This document shows positions 1 to 7,496 of a DNA stretch of 41,652 nucleotides, piece after piece (positions within the stretch are counted from its first letter, which is position 1; the number at the start of each line of letters is the position of its first letter). The stretch covers positions 86,151 to 127,802 of the forward strand of contig JBBDNB010000057.1 in the NCBI GenBank assembly GCA_040877935.1, given 5' to 3'. The notes beneath the pieces were generated by a model, which was given only the letters and a program-made list of their open reading frames with translations, ran no database searches and had not been told where the DNA came from. The translations under genes were made by a program, and so were the position numbers. Source of the DNA: Chitinophagales bacterium (GTDB taxonomy: Bacteria; Bacteroidota; Bacteroidia; Chitinophagales; CAIOSU01).

Positions 1-96
1 CCCCCCCTACTTCAAAAAACCCCAAAACCCTTAATAAAAATTGATATATTTTCATAAAACAAAATGCTTTATCAAATTTTATTCATTTCTAAATCG

Positions 97-129
97 AGTG
101 GTCAGACGACTTTGAGTTGTCTGACCACT
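97..129 (-). terminator. Hairpin after the FGE-fold gene
   Basis: An 11-bp perfect inverted repeat (97-107 with 119-129, 11-nt loop) starts three bases past the stop codon of the minus-strand gene. The sequence after it on the minus strand is A/T-rich but has no clean U-run. I read it as the probable transcription end of the riboswitch-led unit. Confidence 0.55.
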
Positions 130-132
130 GGT

Positions 133-1641
133 TTAACGCACACCTCGTCCACCCGCAGAATTTCTCCTATTGGAGGCATTTAAATTCCCATAAAAACGAT
201 CTGAAACAGCCAAATCCCGGAATTCATAATTCAAATTATTAAAGACCAAACTGAACCAACTCCCTCCGCTGAAAATGAATAAATCGGCATTGCCATTGCT
301 CCAAGCCGTTTCATTTGAATTTCCATCAGCATCTAGTTGTCCATCACCGCATTTTCCATCAAAAGAAACACCCGCCCCATAAGCTCTAACACATTGCTCC
401 CAAAGGTTTCCGCTCATTTCCATCACTCCGTAATAAGCTGCTCCTGAAGTCAATCTGTCGCTTTGAGCATTCGCTGCAAATCCACAGCGGATAGGTCCTT
501 CGATATAATATTCGCCAGAAGTAATGGGATACAAATGATTGGCAAAACCATGACCAGGCGAAATACTATCCGTACAATATTCCGCAGCAGTTCTTGATTG
601 ACTGAGATTATTGGCATTGCTCACCAAAGCATTGCCCCAGGCATATTCCTTGTAATCGAAATTTTCATTTCCCCGACAAATCTTCTCAAATTCCAACTCC
701 GTCATCGGGCGCAAACCCGACCAATCCAAATAGGCTTTTAAATCTTCCTCGTTCAAAAAATTACATGGAATATTTTGCCCATCATCGGCACTGTTGAAAG
801 CATTGTTGGTATTCAAATCATAAGCGAATTTTGCTGGCGAATTACTTATTGCATCTCCTTGATTTTCCACCACTATGCCATTGCGGTATTTCTTGAAAAT
901 AGGCACTATGGAGCTTCCAATATTTGCCCCCGATAAATCTATCCCAATTCGATTGTTTTGCTGATTGAAATCCAAAGTATTTAAAAATGCCGCAAATTGT
1001 TCCTGCGAAATTTCATATTTCATACAGTAAAATCCTTCTGTTCCTTTTGGATAATCGGCCGGAATATTTTCAGTATAAGAACAGGTATCGCACAATTCAC
1101 TCAAGCCCGTTCCCACAGAAATAGCATTTTCAGAATCTACCCAAAGCGGAGCATAATCGCTGCCATTTCTAAAAGTAAAATTGCTCAGGCTGTCGCCCAG
1201 AAAATAGCCGCCCGCAGGTATGTAAGCCATTTCAATGGCAAAGACCTTTAGGTTTACATTTTGCAAATCAATGCCCGACACTTGCTGTATTTTAAGTGAA
1301 GTCGATTGATATGGAAAAGCTCCATTGCTATTTGAATAAATAAATACGCCCACTGAATCGGCTTCTGCCCTAAGGGCTAAATCCGAATTTTGCAAATCAT
1401 GTGCCGCAGAATCGGGACTGAGCTTTAGATGCTGCCATTTCCCACCTTCTTCCTGATATTTGGCAAAAAGCCAAACCGCATCGTGATTGTAAGGCGCATT
1501 GCTGTCCAGCTTCCATGAATTTTCCCAGCTCAGCTCCAATTGAAAATGCGTAGCATCTGGCGTAGAAAGCTCAGCAATATGAACATTATTGGCCAACAAT
1601 TGGCTGAAACTGAAAAGCAATATGATGATTATGTATCTCAT
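133..1641 (-). CDS. Secreted formylglycine-generating-enzyme (SUMF1/FGE-sulfatase) fold protein
   Basis: The 502-residue product starts with a signal peptide (residues 1 to about 17). About 115 residues without a recognised domain follow, then an FGE-sulfatase fold from about residue 135 to the end. Fold signatures are the opening MAYIPAGGYFLGD, then FYCMKYEISQEQFAAFLN, GLRPMTELEFEKICRG, MSGNLWEQCV, SGGSWFS and a terminal GGRGVR. In this family the fold serves sulfatase maturation, iron-dependent oxidation or simple binding; I cannot assign a catalytic cysteine pair, so enzymatic activity is unproven. It lies 138 bp downstream of the beta-propeller gene on the same strand, with an inverted repeat between them, so read-through from the cobalamin riboswitch is possible but may be partial. 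A hairpin follows its stop codon. Confidence 0.85.
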   Translation of the reverse strand: MRYIIIILLFSFSQLLANNVHIAELSTPDATHFQLELSWENSWKLDSNAPYNHDAVWLFAKYQEEGGKWQHLKLSPDSAAHDLQNSDLALRAEADSVGVFIYSNSNGAFPYQSTSLKIQQVSGIDLQNVNLKVFAIEMAYIPAGGYFLGDSLSNFTFRNGSDYAPLWVDSENAISVGTGLSELCDTCSYTENIPADYPKGTEGFYCMKYEISQEQFAAFLNTLDFNQQNNRIGIDLSGANIGSSIVPIFKKYRNGIVVENQGDAISNSPAKFAYDLNTNNAFNSADDGQNIPCNFLNEEDLKAYLDWSGLRPMTELEFEKICRGNENFDYKEYAWGNALVSNANNLSQSRTAAEYCTDSISPGHGFANHLYPITSGEYYIEGPIRCGFAANAQSDRLTSGAAYYGVMEMSGNLWEQCVRAYGAGVSFDGKCGDGQLDADGNSNETAWSNGNADLFIFSGGSWFSLVFNNLNYEFRDLAVSDRFYGNLNASNRRNSAGGRGVR

Positions 1642-1663
1642 TCTATCTAAATATTGGAACGCA

Positions 1664-1767
1664 CCTGCCTGCCGGCAAAGGCAGGGATGACGCTGATCTT
1701 TATAATTTACACTGATATTTCAGTAAGCTGAAAACAATCAGTAAATAACTGCTAAATCAGCGTCATC
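1664..1767 (-). repeat. Inverted repeats between the two secreted-protein genes
   Basis: This intergenic stretch holds a short GC-rich hairpin (6-bp arms, 1664-1669 and 1680-1685) next to a 12-bp perfect inverted repeat whose arms lie at 1686-1697 and 1756-1767. On the minus strand it directly follows the beta-propeller gene. It could act as a terminator or attenuator, or be a REP-like palindromic element; the sequence does not decide. Confidence 0.5.
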
Positions 1768-1779
1768 AGCGTTCTACCT

Positions 1780-3333
1780 CTATTTTTTAATCAATTTCTG
1801 AACTTGCACTTTTCCTGCATTTTCCAATACTACCATATATTGGCCAGCAGCAAGATTTTGCAAGTTTAGATCGTAATTGTTATCAATAAAGACATTTTCC
1901 TTTAGGGATTGAACACGTCCGTCTAAAGCTACAATCCTCAAATTGTAATTTCCCGCTTCTTGCACATTAATCCTTGTGGAATACTGGGCCGGATTCGGAT
2001 AAATCCTAAAAGTGTTTTGCGCATCCAACTGCACAATACCAACCGACTGATCGACCCAAACATAAACCTTCGCTTGATCGCAAAGTTGAGCATAAGCGGG
2101 CAGCTCGGTATCACAAACTTCATAACTTAGAGAATCCAAGCCGTAAAAACCAGAATTGGGCGTGTATTCAATATTTTGATCAACATTAATCGAAGCTGTT
2201 CCGTTTTGCGCTTGGGTCAGAATGCTTGTTTCCAATGGATCATTATTCGGATCTGTGGCCAAAATGGTAATACTTTTTGCAGTATTTTCTTCCGTAGTGT
2301 CATTCACATCTGAGGTGGTAGGCGCAAGGTTTTCGGCATAATACAAAGCCAGTGCTTCTGGAGAAAAGCCTACTGGGAAATCATAGAGTTTTTGCCCGAG
2401 CGTGTCATATGCGCCACCTTGTTTGTAATTAGCAAAATCCGTTGCCGTAACGTAAAATACAGCTTCAATGGGATCGAATACAAAAGAAGTAACCGAATCG
2501 ATTAAATCCATTGCAACAAAAGTTTCCGTATCAAAATCAAAAGCACCGATTTGGTCATCAAATATTCCAAGCAGGACATCATCTACTAATTGAATTTTGG
2601 AACTTGAACCGCCTGATATATCCTTGCCAAAAGGAGTCAAAACATAATTCCCATTGTTGTCAAAATATCCGTAGGTATTGCTAACGGGGTTTACAAATGT
2701 CACTTCACCGTTATCTACAAAAATCCAACCTGCATCTGCCACATTGTCCAAAGGAATATTGCTAAGAAATGCTCCGTCATTGGCATCGAGCAATACGGCA
2801 TATCCAGCAGAATCAGAAAACGCACTGCTTGTGAGGTTTTGAGTTACAATTAAGGTATCATTGAGCAATGCCATGTCGCTTACCTTTTGAGTTATTTCAG
2901 GAACCGAGAATTTTAGGCTCAAATCATCGCTGTCGAAGGCGTAAAGATAATCGGGGGCAGAACCGAAATCGTACCAATTGCCCACCCACAAAATGCTGTC
3001 GTTCAGCAAAAGCTTATAGGTACTGGGAGCCGGAAAATCAGCCCTGGCAACAATGTCCATAGTTGGAATATCAATTTTGTAAATGGAATCTTCTGCCGCT
3101 AGATAGGCAAAGGAACCATCAACCAAAATATCCTGAATGGACTGGGTATTGATGGTGTCTGCAAAATTCAGGGATTGCGAATAAAGGTGAAGGTTTTGAA
3201 CTACCACATTTTGAGTGGTATCGCCATACTGTCCACCATTTGCAAGCACCAAATTTTTAGGGTAAACAATGCCTTGCGAAAAGGCGATTTTTGCAACAAA
3301 TAAAATTGCCGCCATTGAAAATAAACTTTTCAT
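1780..3333 (-). CDS. T9SS-sorted beta-propeller surface protein, probable corrinoid-binding (BtuG-like)
   Basis: The 517-residue product has a signal peptide (MKSLFSMAAILFVAKIAFSQG). A YncE/DUF5074-type propeller region spans about residues 20-330, with short repeats such as LLLNDSILWVGNW and DMALLNDTLIVTQN. An Ig/cadherin-like segment follows at about 335-430 (LATDPNNDPLE, YTPNSGFYGLDSLSYEVCD). The C-terminus is a type A T9SS sorting domain (FRIYPNPAQYSTRINV to VQVQKLIKK), predicting export and attachment to the cell surface. A cobalamin riboswitch lies directly upstream. In Bacteroides, BtuG is a surface beta-propeller lipoprotein that captures cobalamin for BtuB. Riboswitch plus propeller makes a BtuG-like role the best guess, with T9SS sorting in place of a lipid anchor. 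Fold and riboswitch are seen; ligand binding is inferred. Confidence 0.8.
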   Translation of the reverse strand: MKSLFSMAAILFVAKIAFSQGIVYPKNLVLANGGQYGDTTQNVVVQNLHLYSQSLNFADTINTQSIQDILVDGSFAYLAAEDSIYKIDIPTMDIVARADFPAPSTYKLLLNDSILWVGNWYDFGSAPDYLYAFDSDDLSLKFSVPEITQKVSDMALLNDTLIVTQNLTSSAFSDSAGYAVLLDANDGAFLSNIPLDNVADAGWIFVDNGEVTFVNPVSNTYGYFDNNGNYVLTPFGKDISGGSSSKIQLVDDVLLGIFDDQIGAFDFDTETFVAMDLIDSVTSFVFDPIEAVFYVTATDFANYKQGGAYDTLGQKLYDFPVGFSPEALALYYAENLAPTTSDVNDTTEENTAKSITILATDPNNDPLETSILTQAQNGTASINVDQNIEYTPNSGFYGLDSLSYEVCDTELPAYAQLCDQAKVYVWVDQSVGIVQLDAQNTFRIYPNPAQYSTRINVQEAGNYNLRIVALDGRVQSLKENVFIDNNYDLNLQNLAAGQYMVVLENAGKVQVQKLIKK

Positions 3334-3448
3334 GTTGTTAAAAATTTTGGGTTAAATAAAATGGTGGGAAATAAAAGGATATAGGTCGCCATCAATTTCG
3401 GAACGGCTTCGCTATTTAACTGCTCATTTCCCTGTAAGCAGAAAATAG

Positions 3449-3645
3449 ATACTGAAGGCAGGTCTTCTGACTTGTTCCACTTTTAGCGGCCTTCCCATCC
3501 CGACCCCGATAGCTATCGGGGTCGGGACAGTGGCATTTAAGAGAGCTAAAAGCTTATGGAACTCACAGCAGCAGGGACTGTCCGGGATTTACACCCGATT
3601 CCCTTTTAAGCACTTTTCAACGATTTGAAAAAAAGCACCTTCTGT
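3449..3645 (-). promoter_or_regulatory. Cobalamin riboswitch
   Basis: Reading the minus strand from about 3645, the order is an AGGTGC-type P2 strand, then AAAAGGGAATCGGGTGTAAA with TCCCGGACAGTCCCTGCTGC, then CTGTGAG, then GCCACTG and GGGAAGGC around a variable stem. It ends in the B12 box GTCAGAAGACCTGCCT at about 3456-3471. These are the conserved core blocks of AdoCbl/cobalamin riboswitches in the right order. The element ends about 115 nt before the start codon of the beta-propeller gene, so it should repress that gene when corrinoid is plentiful. Whether it acts on transcription or translation is not visible. Confidence 0.92.
3498..3527. repeat. 30-bp perfect palindrome within the riboswitch
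   Basis: A 30-bp perfect palindrome with core CCCGATAGCTATCGGG occupies the variable peripheral arm of the cobalamin riboswitch, between its GCCACTG and GGGAAGGC blocks. It would form a long extra stem in the RNA. Related GATAGCTATC palindromes are, to my knowledge, dispersed repeats in Bacteroidota genomes, so insertion of a REP-like unit into a tolerant arm is plausible. Confidence 0.7.
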
Positions 3646-3860
3646 ATCGTAATCCATTGGCGAAATTACTTTTTTTTACAGAAAATAAAAATCAGACCAA
3701 TTCAAAAACTTGTTTATAAATTACACATTCTTAAAATTACAAAGGTGTAAATTTCATTTTCTAATTTATTTTAATTAAGATTGCAAATACCATGATGTTT
3801 TAAAACTTATAATATTTTAAACAATATTTAAACTGACTTCAACTTTAACACCTCTATTCA

Positions 3861-4916
3861 ATGCAGATAACATTAATTGATCAGGAAGTACTCAAAAAAA
3901 AATATTATAAAAATTGTCCTTCAGGTTATTTTTTGGAAAGTGATAATCTGTGGGATATGGAAAAGTACCTGGACAAGCAAAATTTCTTAAAACCCAATGA
4001 ACAATTGAAATCAGTATCTGTAGCGGGTAATGGCAATATGAACTTAGTATTGCGGGTGAAAAGCAATTTAAGAAGTTTTATAGTGAAGCAATCCCGCCCC
4101 TGGGTAGAAAAATACCCACATATTGAAGCTCCCGATGAGCGCAGTATAATTGAAGGACAGTTTTATGGATTGATAAAACTTAAAAATGGAATTGAGAAAT
4201 TCTTCCCCGATCTTTTGAAACTCGATGCACCCTCAGGAGTGCTTATTCTGGAAGATCTGGGAGAAGCTGCTGATTACATGAATATTTACAGGAAGGAGTT
4301 TAGAGTGGATATAGGTGAAATCCAGAAACTGGTATTGATTCTTTCAGAATTGCACAGCAGTTATAATGTAAATACAACTAATGAGCGCATATACAACCGT
4401 TCAATGCGAAAACTTAATGCAAGGCATATTTTTGATTTCCCATTTAGTACTGATAATGATTTTGATCTGGATAAAATACAGCTTGGCTTAGCTGAAATAA
4501 CAGAAGCTTACAAAAAAAATGATTTGCTTTTAGAAAAGGTCAAAAAGCTAAAGCAGGTTTATCTTTCAGATGGTCATTTTCTTTTAATGGGAGATTATTA
4601 TCCAGGTTCCTGGCTCAATACAAATAATGGCATACGGGTAATTGACCCTGAATTTTGTTTTTTCGGCCCTGTTGAATTTGACCTTGGTGTATTGATTGCT
4701 CACCTCATTATGTCAGGCCATGAGGATACTGTTGAAATGGCATTGTCGCAATATTATGGAACAGATCAGGTAGATCGGGCTTTGCTTAATGCTTTTGCAA
4801 GTGTAGAAATTTTCAGACGTATAATGGGTATCGCTCAATTGCCTTTGCCATATACTGTTGAAGAGAAATCAAAATTATTGGCCTTTGCTTTTGAAATGCT
4901 TCAAAGCTTTAAATAA
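3861..4916 (+). CDS. Methylthioribose-kinase-like phosphotransferase (APH fold)
   Basis: The 351-residue cytoplasmic protein has the aminoglycoside phosphotransferase/choline kinase fold and looks closest to 5-methylthioribose kinase. The N-lobe has GNGNMNLVLRV (about 56-66), the lysine strand SFIVKQSRPW (Lys76) and an acidic segment ending in EGQFY. The catalytic loop is LLMGDYYPGSWL (Asp245; MTR kinases have HGDLHTGS, so the usual His is replaced). The metal-binding segment is RVIDPEFCFFGPVEFDLG (Asp262). It is shorter than typical MtnK (about 400 residues), and no other methionine-salvage gene is nearby, so the substrate is open. The start is an ATG preceded by an AT-rich leader. It stands alone on the plus strand, divergent from the riboswitch unit. 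Confidence 0.75.
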   Translation: MQITLIDQEVLKKKYYKNCPSGYFLESDNLWDMEKYLDKQNFLKPNEQLKSVSVAGNGNMNLVLRVKSNLRSFIVKQSRPWVEKYPHIEAPDERSIIEGQFYGLIKLKNGIEKFFPDLLKLDAPSGVLILEDLGEAADYMNIYRKEFRVDIGEIQKLVLILSELHSSYNVNTTNERIYNRSMRKLNARHIFDFPFSTDNDFDLDKIQLGLAEITEAYKKNDLLLEKVKKLKQVYLSDGHFLLMGDYYPGSWLNTNNGIRVIDPEFCFFGPVEFDLGVLIAHLIMSGHEDTVEMALSQYYGTDQVDRALLNAFASVEIFRRIMGIAQLPLPYTVEEKSKLLAFAFEMLQSFK

Positions 4917-5183
4917 ATAGCATGAATAGGAAGGATAGAAAAAAATAACTGAATCAATTTAAAATTTGAATGCTTAAGTTGTTGTTTTGGGAAAAATAAA
5001 AAATCAATATTTGCCTGTTGCTTATTGAATGATAAAAATCTGTTGTGATTTTTTCTGAACATTGCCTGTGAAAGCATAAATTTACGTTTACTTCACATTC
5101 GCATAACACAAGTAAAAAACATGCTTGTTCAAGCGGTCACACTAATTAAGAATTAATTTTTTCAAAAGAGGATATTATAGCAA

Positions 5184-6989
5184 ATGGATACCGATTCATT
5201 ATTAATGCCGGCACCCGAGGCTGCAAAGGAATATAAAGCTCCTGAAACAAGATATTTCAAAACCAGGGAAGAGTTTGATGAAGCTGTTGGAAAAGACTTT
5301 ATACATTATGCCAATAACGGAACCAGGAACGGGCAACCCTTTTTAGTTGGGCTTTCCCACGGACAATCGCCTTCGGGAGCCTATGATTATATATTGGAGC
5401 ATTTTGAAAAACTGGAGCACCCGGAGCTTATTCGCTATACATTTGTCAATTCAAAACTGAAAAGTCAGCGCGGACTGATGGGCATAACCGATGCGATTGG
5501 TTTTTTGAAAAAATTACTCAGCAGCAAGAAAATTACTAAGGATCAGATTTTGGGGCGTAGCCTCGACCGCGACAATATCGATGCCTATGCCGATGGGCTC
5601 AATAAAAAACTGGCCAAATACCTGAAAGACAACAACAAAGAAGGCTTGGATTATATCTTCCTCGCTACCGACCCCAAAGGTAGGGTAGCTTCTGTGACCA
5701 GGAATTCAAGCGCATTTGGTTCCGATAAAATAGGGATGGTAGTGGAAGACCGTAAAATAAAGGAACTGACGCTTACCCCTTCTTTCATCAGCAAATCCAG
5801 GCGCATTGCCTTTTTAGCTACTAAATCCGAAAAGAGAAGGCCATTGGCCTGGTTGTTCTACCGCTGGGCAAAACCCGATGAAAGCCCTGGTTTTTTGCGC
5901 TTTATTGATGATGTGGAAAAGCGTATGACGGTCTTTATTGATGATGCTGCACTTACCTGGCCACAGGTAGTGATATCAAGGGAAACCGAATACGGTTCTA
6001 CCAATATAAATCTCGATATGGCCCGCCCTTTTAATCCAAATACAAAAATCAAACGACCGGTAGTATTGATGGTACACGGTTTTCTGGGTTTGAATTCCTT
6101 TGACGGACTTCTGGCAGCTATACCCTCTAGTAGGTATGTTGCAGCAGCAATGCACTACGGAACCATTCCCCATGATCTGCCGCCCAAAGATTATTCTGAA
6201 TTTGTAATGCGCAATATCGATGCCGTGATCAAGCATTTTGGTGAGCTGGGACACTCGGTTTACCTGCTGGATCATTCCATGGGCAATATCTATTTTACCA
6301 TGATGGATGATTTCTGGGATGAACTGGAAGGCGTGAGAAAATACCTAAAGGGTAGGGTAGGTGCCAACCCATTTTTTGGAAAGGAGGCCAAACATGCCTT
6401 TCTCGGCTTCCTGGACCAGGTAGTGCTCAAATCTGATTTGGGGATTACAGAACGGTCAATGACCCTGGCGCTAAGAACAGTTATGCCACTGGATTCAAGA
6501 AATGGTGTCCGCAAAAGGGGGATCAACCTCAATAAGTGGATGATCAGTCACGATACGGGTATCCGGAACAGAATATGGAGGGCTGCAAAAAACAGAATCC
6601 TGTACCTGATGACCCGCCTCGATACGCTACCACATTTAAACCGCATCCCCTTAAAAAGAGCCCTGAACCGTTTGCCGGTTAAGATATTTGCCATACAGGT
6701 ATATTCTGCCCTTAGGGCTTCTACAAAGCTGGACAATAAAAAGCGGCTTGAGAATATTGAAAAACACAATATTCCCATTCTAATATTGAAAAGCGAGAAT
6801 GATGTGATTGCCAAATTTGTATCGGATATTTATAAAAACAGTCCAAATGTGAAGATCATAGATATTACCAATTATGGAGAGCAATCATTGTTCCGTGAAC
6901 ACCTGTACCATATGGTCAACCCGCAATCCACAAGCAATATTATAGATCGGTTTATTATGGAGGTGGAGGTGAAGCGCAATGGGAAATAG
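5184..6989 (+). CDS. Two-domain protein: NagB/6-phosphogluconolactonase-like plus alpha/beta hydrolase
   Basis: The 601-residue protein has two parts. Residues about 25-215 resemble the sugar-phosphate isomerase fold of NagB and 6-phosphogluconolactonase (LVGLSHGQSPSGAYDYILEH, FVNSKL, YIFLATDPKGRVASVT). Residues about 290-595 are an alpha/beta hydrolase: VVLMVHGFLGL (oxyanion HG at 298-299), nucleophile elbow DHSMG (Ser365; the usual first Gly is Asp), acid candidate Asp540 (LKSENDVIAKF) and histidine candidates 573 or 576 (REHLYHM). No signal peptide is visible, so it should be cytosolic. The fusion is unusual. It might act on an acylated or lactone sugar-phosphate, or the first domain may only bind. 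The start is ATG with a weak purine-rich GAGGA about 15 nt upstream. It appears to be a single-gene unit. Confidence 0.7.
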   Translation: MDTDSLLMPAPEAAKEYKAPETRYFKTREEFDEAVGKDFIHYANNGTRNGQPFLVGLSHGQSPSGAYDYILEHFEKLEHPELIRYTFVNSKLKSQRGLMGITDAIGFLKKLLSSKKITKDQILGRSLDRDNIDAYADGLNKKLAKYLKDNNKEGLDYIFLATDPKGRVASVTRNSSAFGSDKIGMVVEDRKIKELTLTPSFISKSRRIAFLATKSEKRRPLAWLFYRWAKPDESPGFLRFIDDVEKRMTVFIDDAALTWPQVVISRETEYGSTNINLDMARPFNPNTKIKRPVVLMVHGFLGLNSFDGLLAAIPSSRYVAAAMHYGTIPHDLPPKDYSEFVMRNIDAVIKHFGELGHSVYLLDHSMGNIYFTMMDDFWDELEGVRKYLKGRVGANPFFGKEAKHAFLGFLDQVVLKSDLGITERSMTLALRTVMPLDSRNGVRKRGINLNKWMISHDTGIRNRIWRAAKNRILYLMTRLDTLPHLNRIPLKRALNRLPVKIFAIQVYSALRASTKLDNKKRLENIEKHNIPILILKSENDVIAKFVSDIYKNSPNVKIIDITNYGEQSLFREHLYHMVNPQSTSNIIDRFIMEVEVKRNGK

Positions 6990-7496
6990 ATGATTGAATG
7001 GCTGGAAAAATAGCTGCTTAGATGTGTAGGTGCTATGTATAAGGCCAATAGAAGTCGTTTATTCCCTGACCTGCCTGCTTAGGTAGAGCAGAAAAGTGGG
7101 AATTCCCTTAATGTTTTGCACAGCTTTTATTTCATCAAAAACTTACCAAGTCTCAGAGACTTAGGAAGTTTTGCAAGGTGTGGTTGAGCGGTTTATGTTA
7201 TTTGCATAAGCTCGGATTTCCTGGTCTAAGACTTTGAAAGTTCAGATAGTCATCGGATGACTGTGGTAAGGAGTCCTTTTTTTGTCAGATTGTCAATCTA
7301 TGTTTATCCTGGCCAGCCGTCATTAAACCCTTAATTGCAGTATTTAAAAATGCCAAATGGAAAAGCATTGTATTTTATTTAAATTAGCACTGTGGTCATT
7401 TTTCATAAGATAGATGACCATACTTTAAACCGCAAAATATCCATTATCAGATAAATGGACTGCACTATCAGATTCCTAACCTAAAACTATAGCATT
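6990..7496. other. Non-coding stretch before the metalloprotease
   Basis: No credible gene is seen in these 507 bases. The stretch holds the left copy of the ~120-bp direct repeat (7134-7252). The remainder, including the bases just before the metalloprotease, is AT-rich and shows no clear promoter or Shine-Dalgarno match. Confidence 0.6.
7134..7252. repeat. Left copy of the ~120-bp direct repeat flanking the M43 gene
   Basis: It matches 11130-11249 in the same orientation with six substitutions and one indel, including an uninterrupted identical run of about 50 bases. It opens with a palindromic part (AAGTCTCAGAGACTT with outer AAAACTT/AAGTTTT arms) that would form a strong hairpin. The two copies bracket exactly one gene, the metalloprotease. 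It could be a terminator-containing repeat, a dispersed palindromic element or a recombination footprint. Confidence 0.9.

Noticed and set aside
133-1641. Calling the FGE-fold protein a true sulfatase-modifying enzyme or a gliding protein (GldJ/GldK)
   Set aside because: No sulfatase or gliding genes are nearby, and catalytic cysteines could not be assigned.
3861-4916. Naming the phosphotransferase mtnK
   Set aside because: The His of the catalytic loop is replaced, the protein is short, and no methionine-salvage gene is adjacent.
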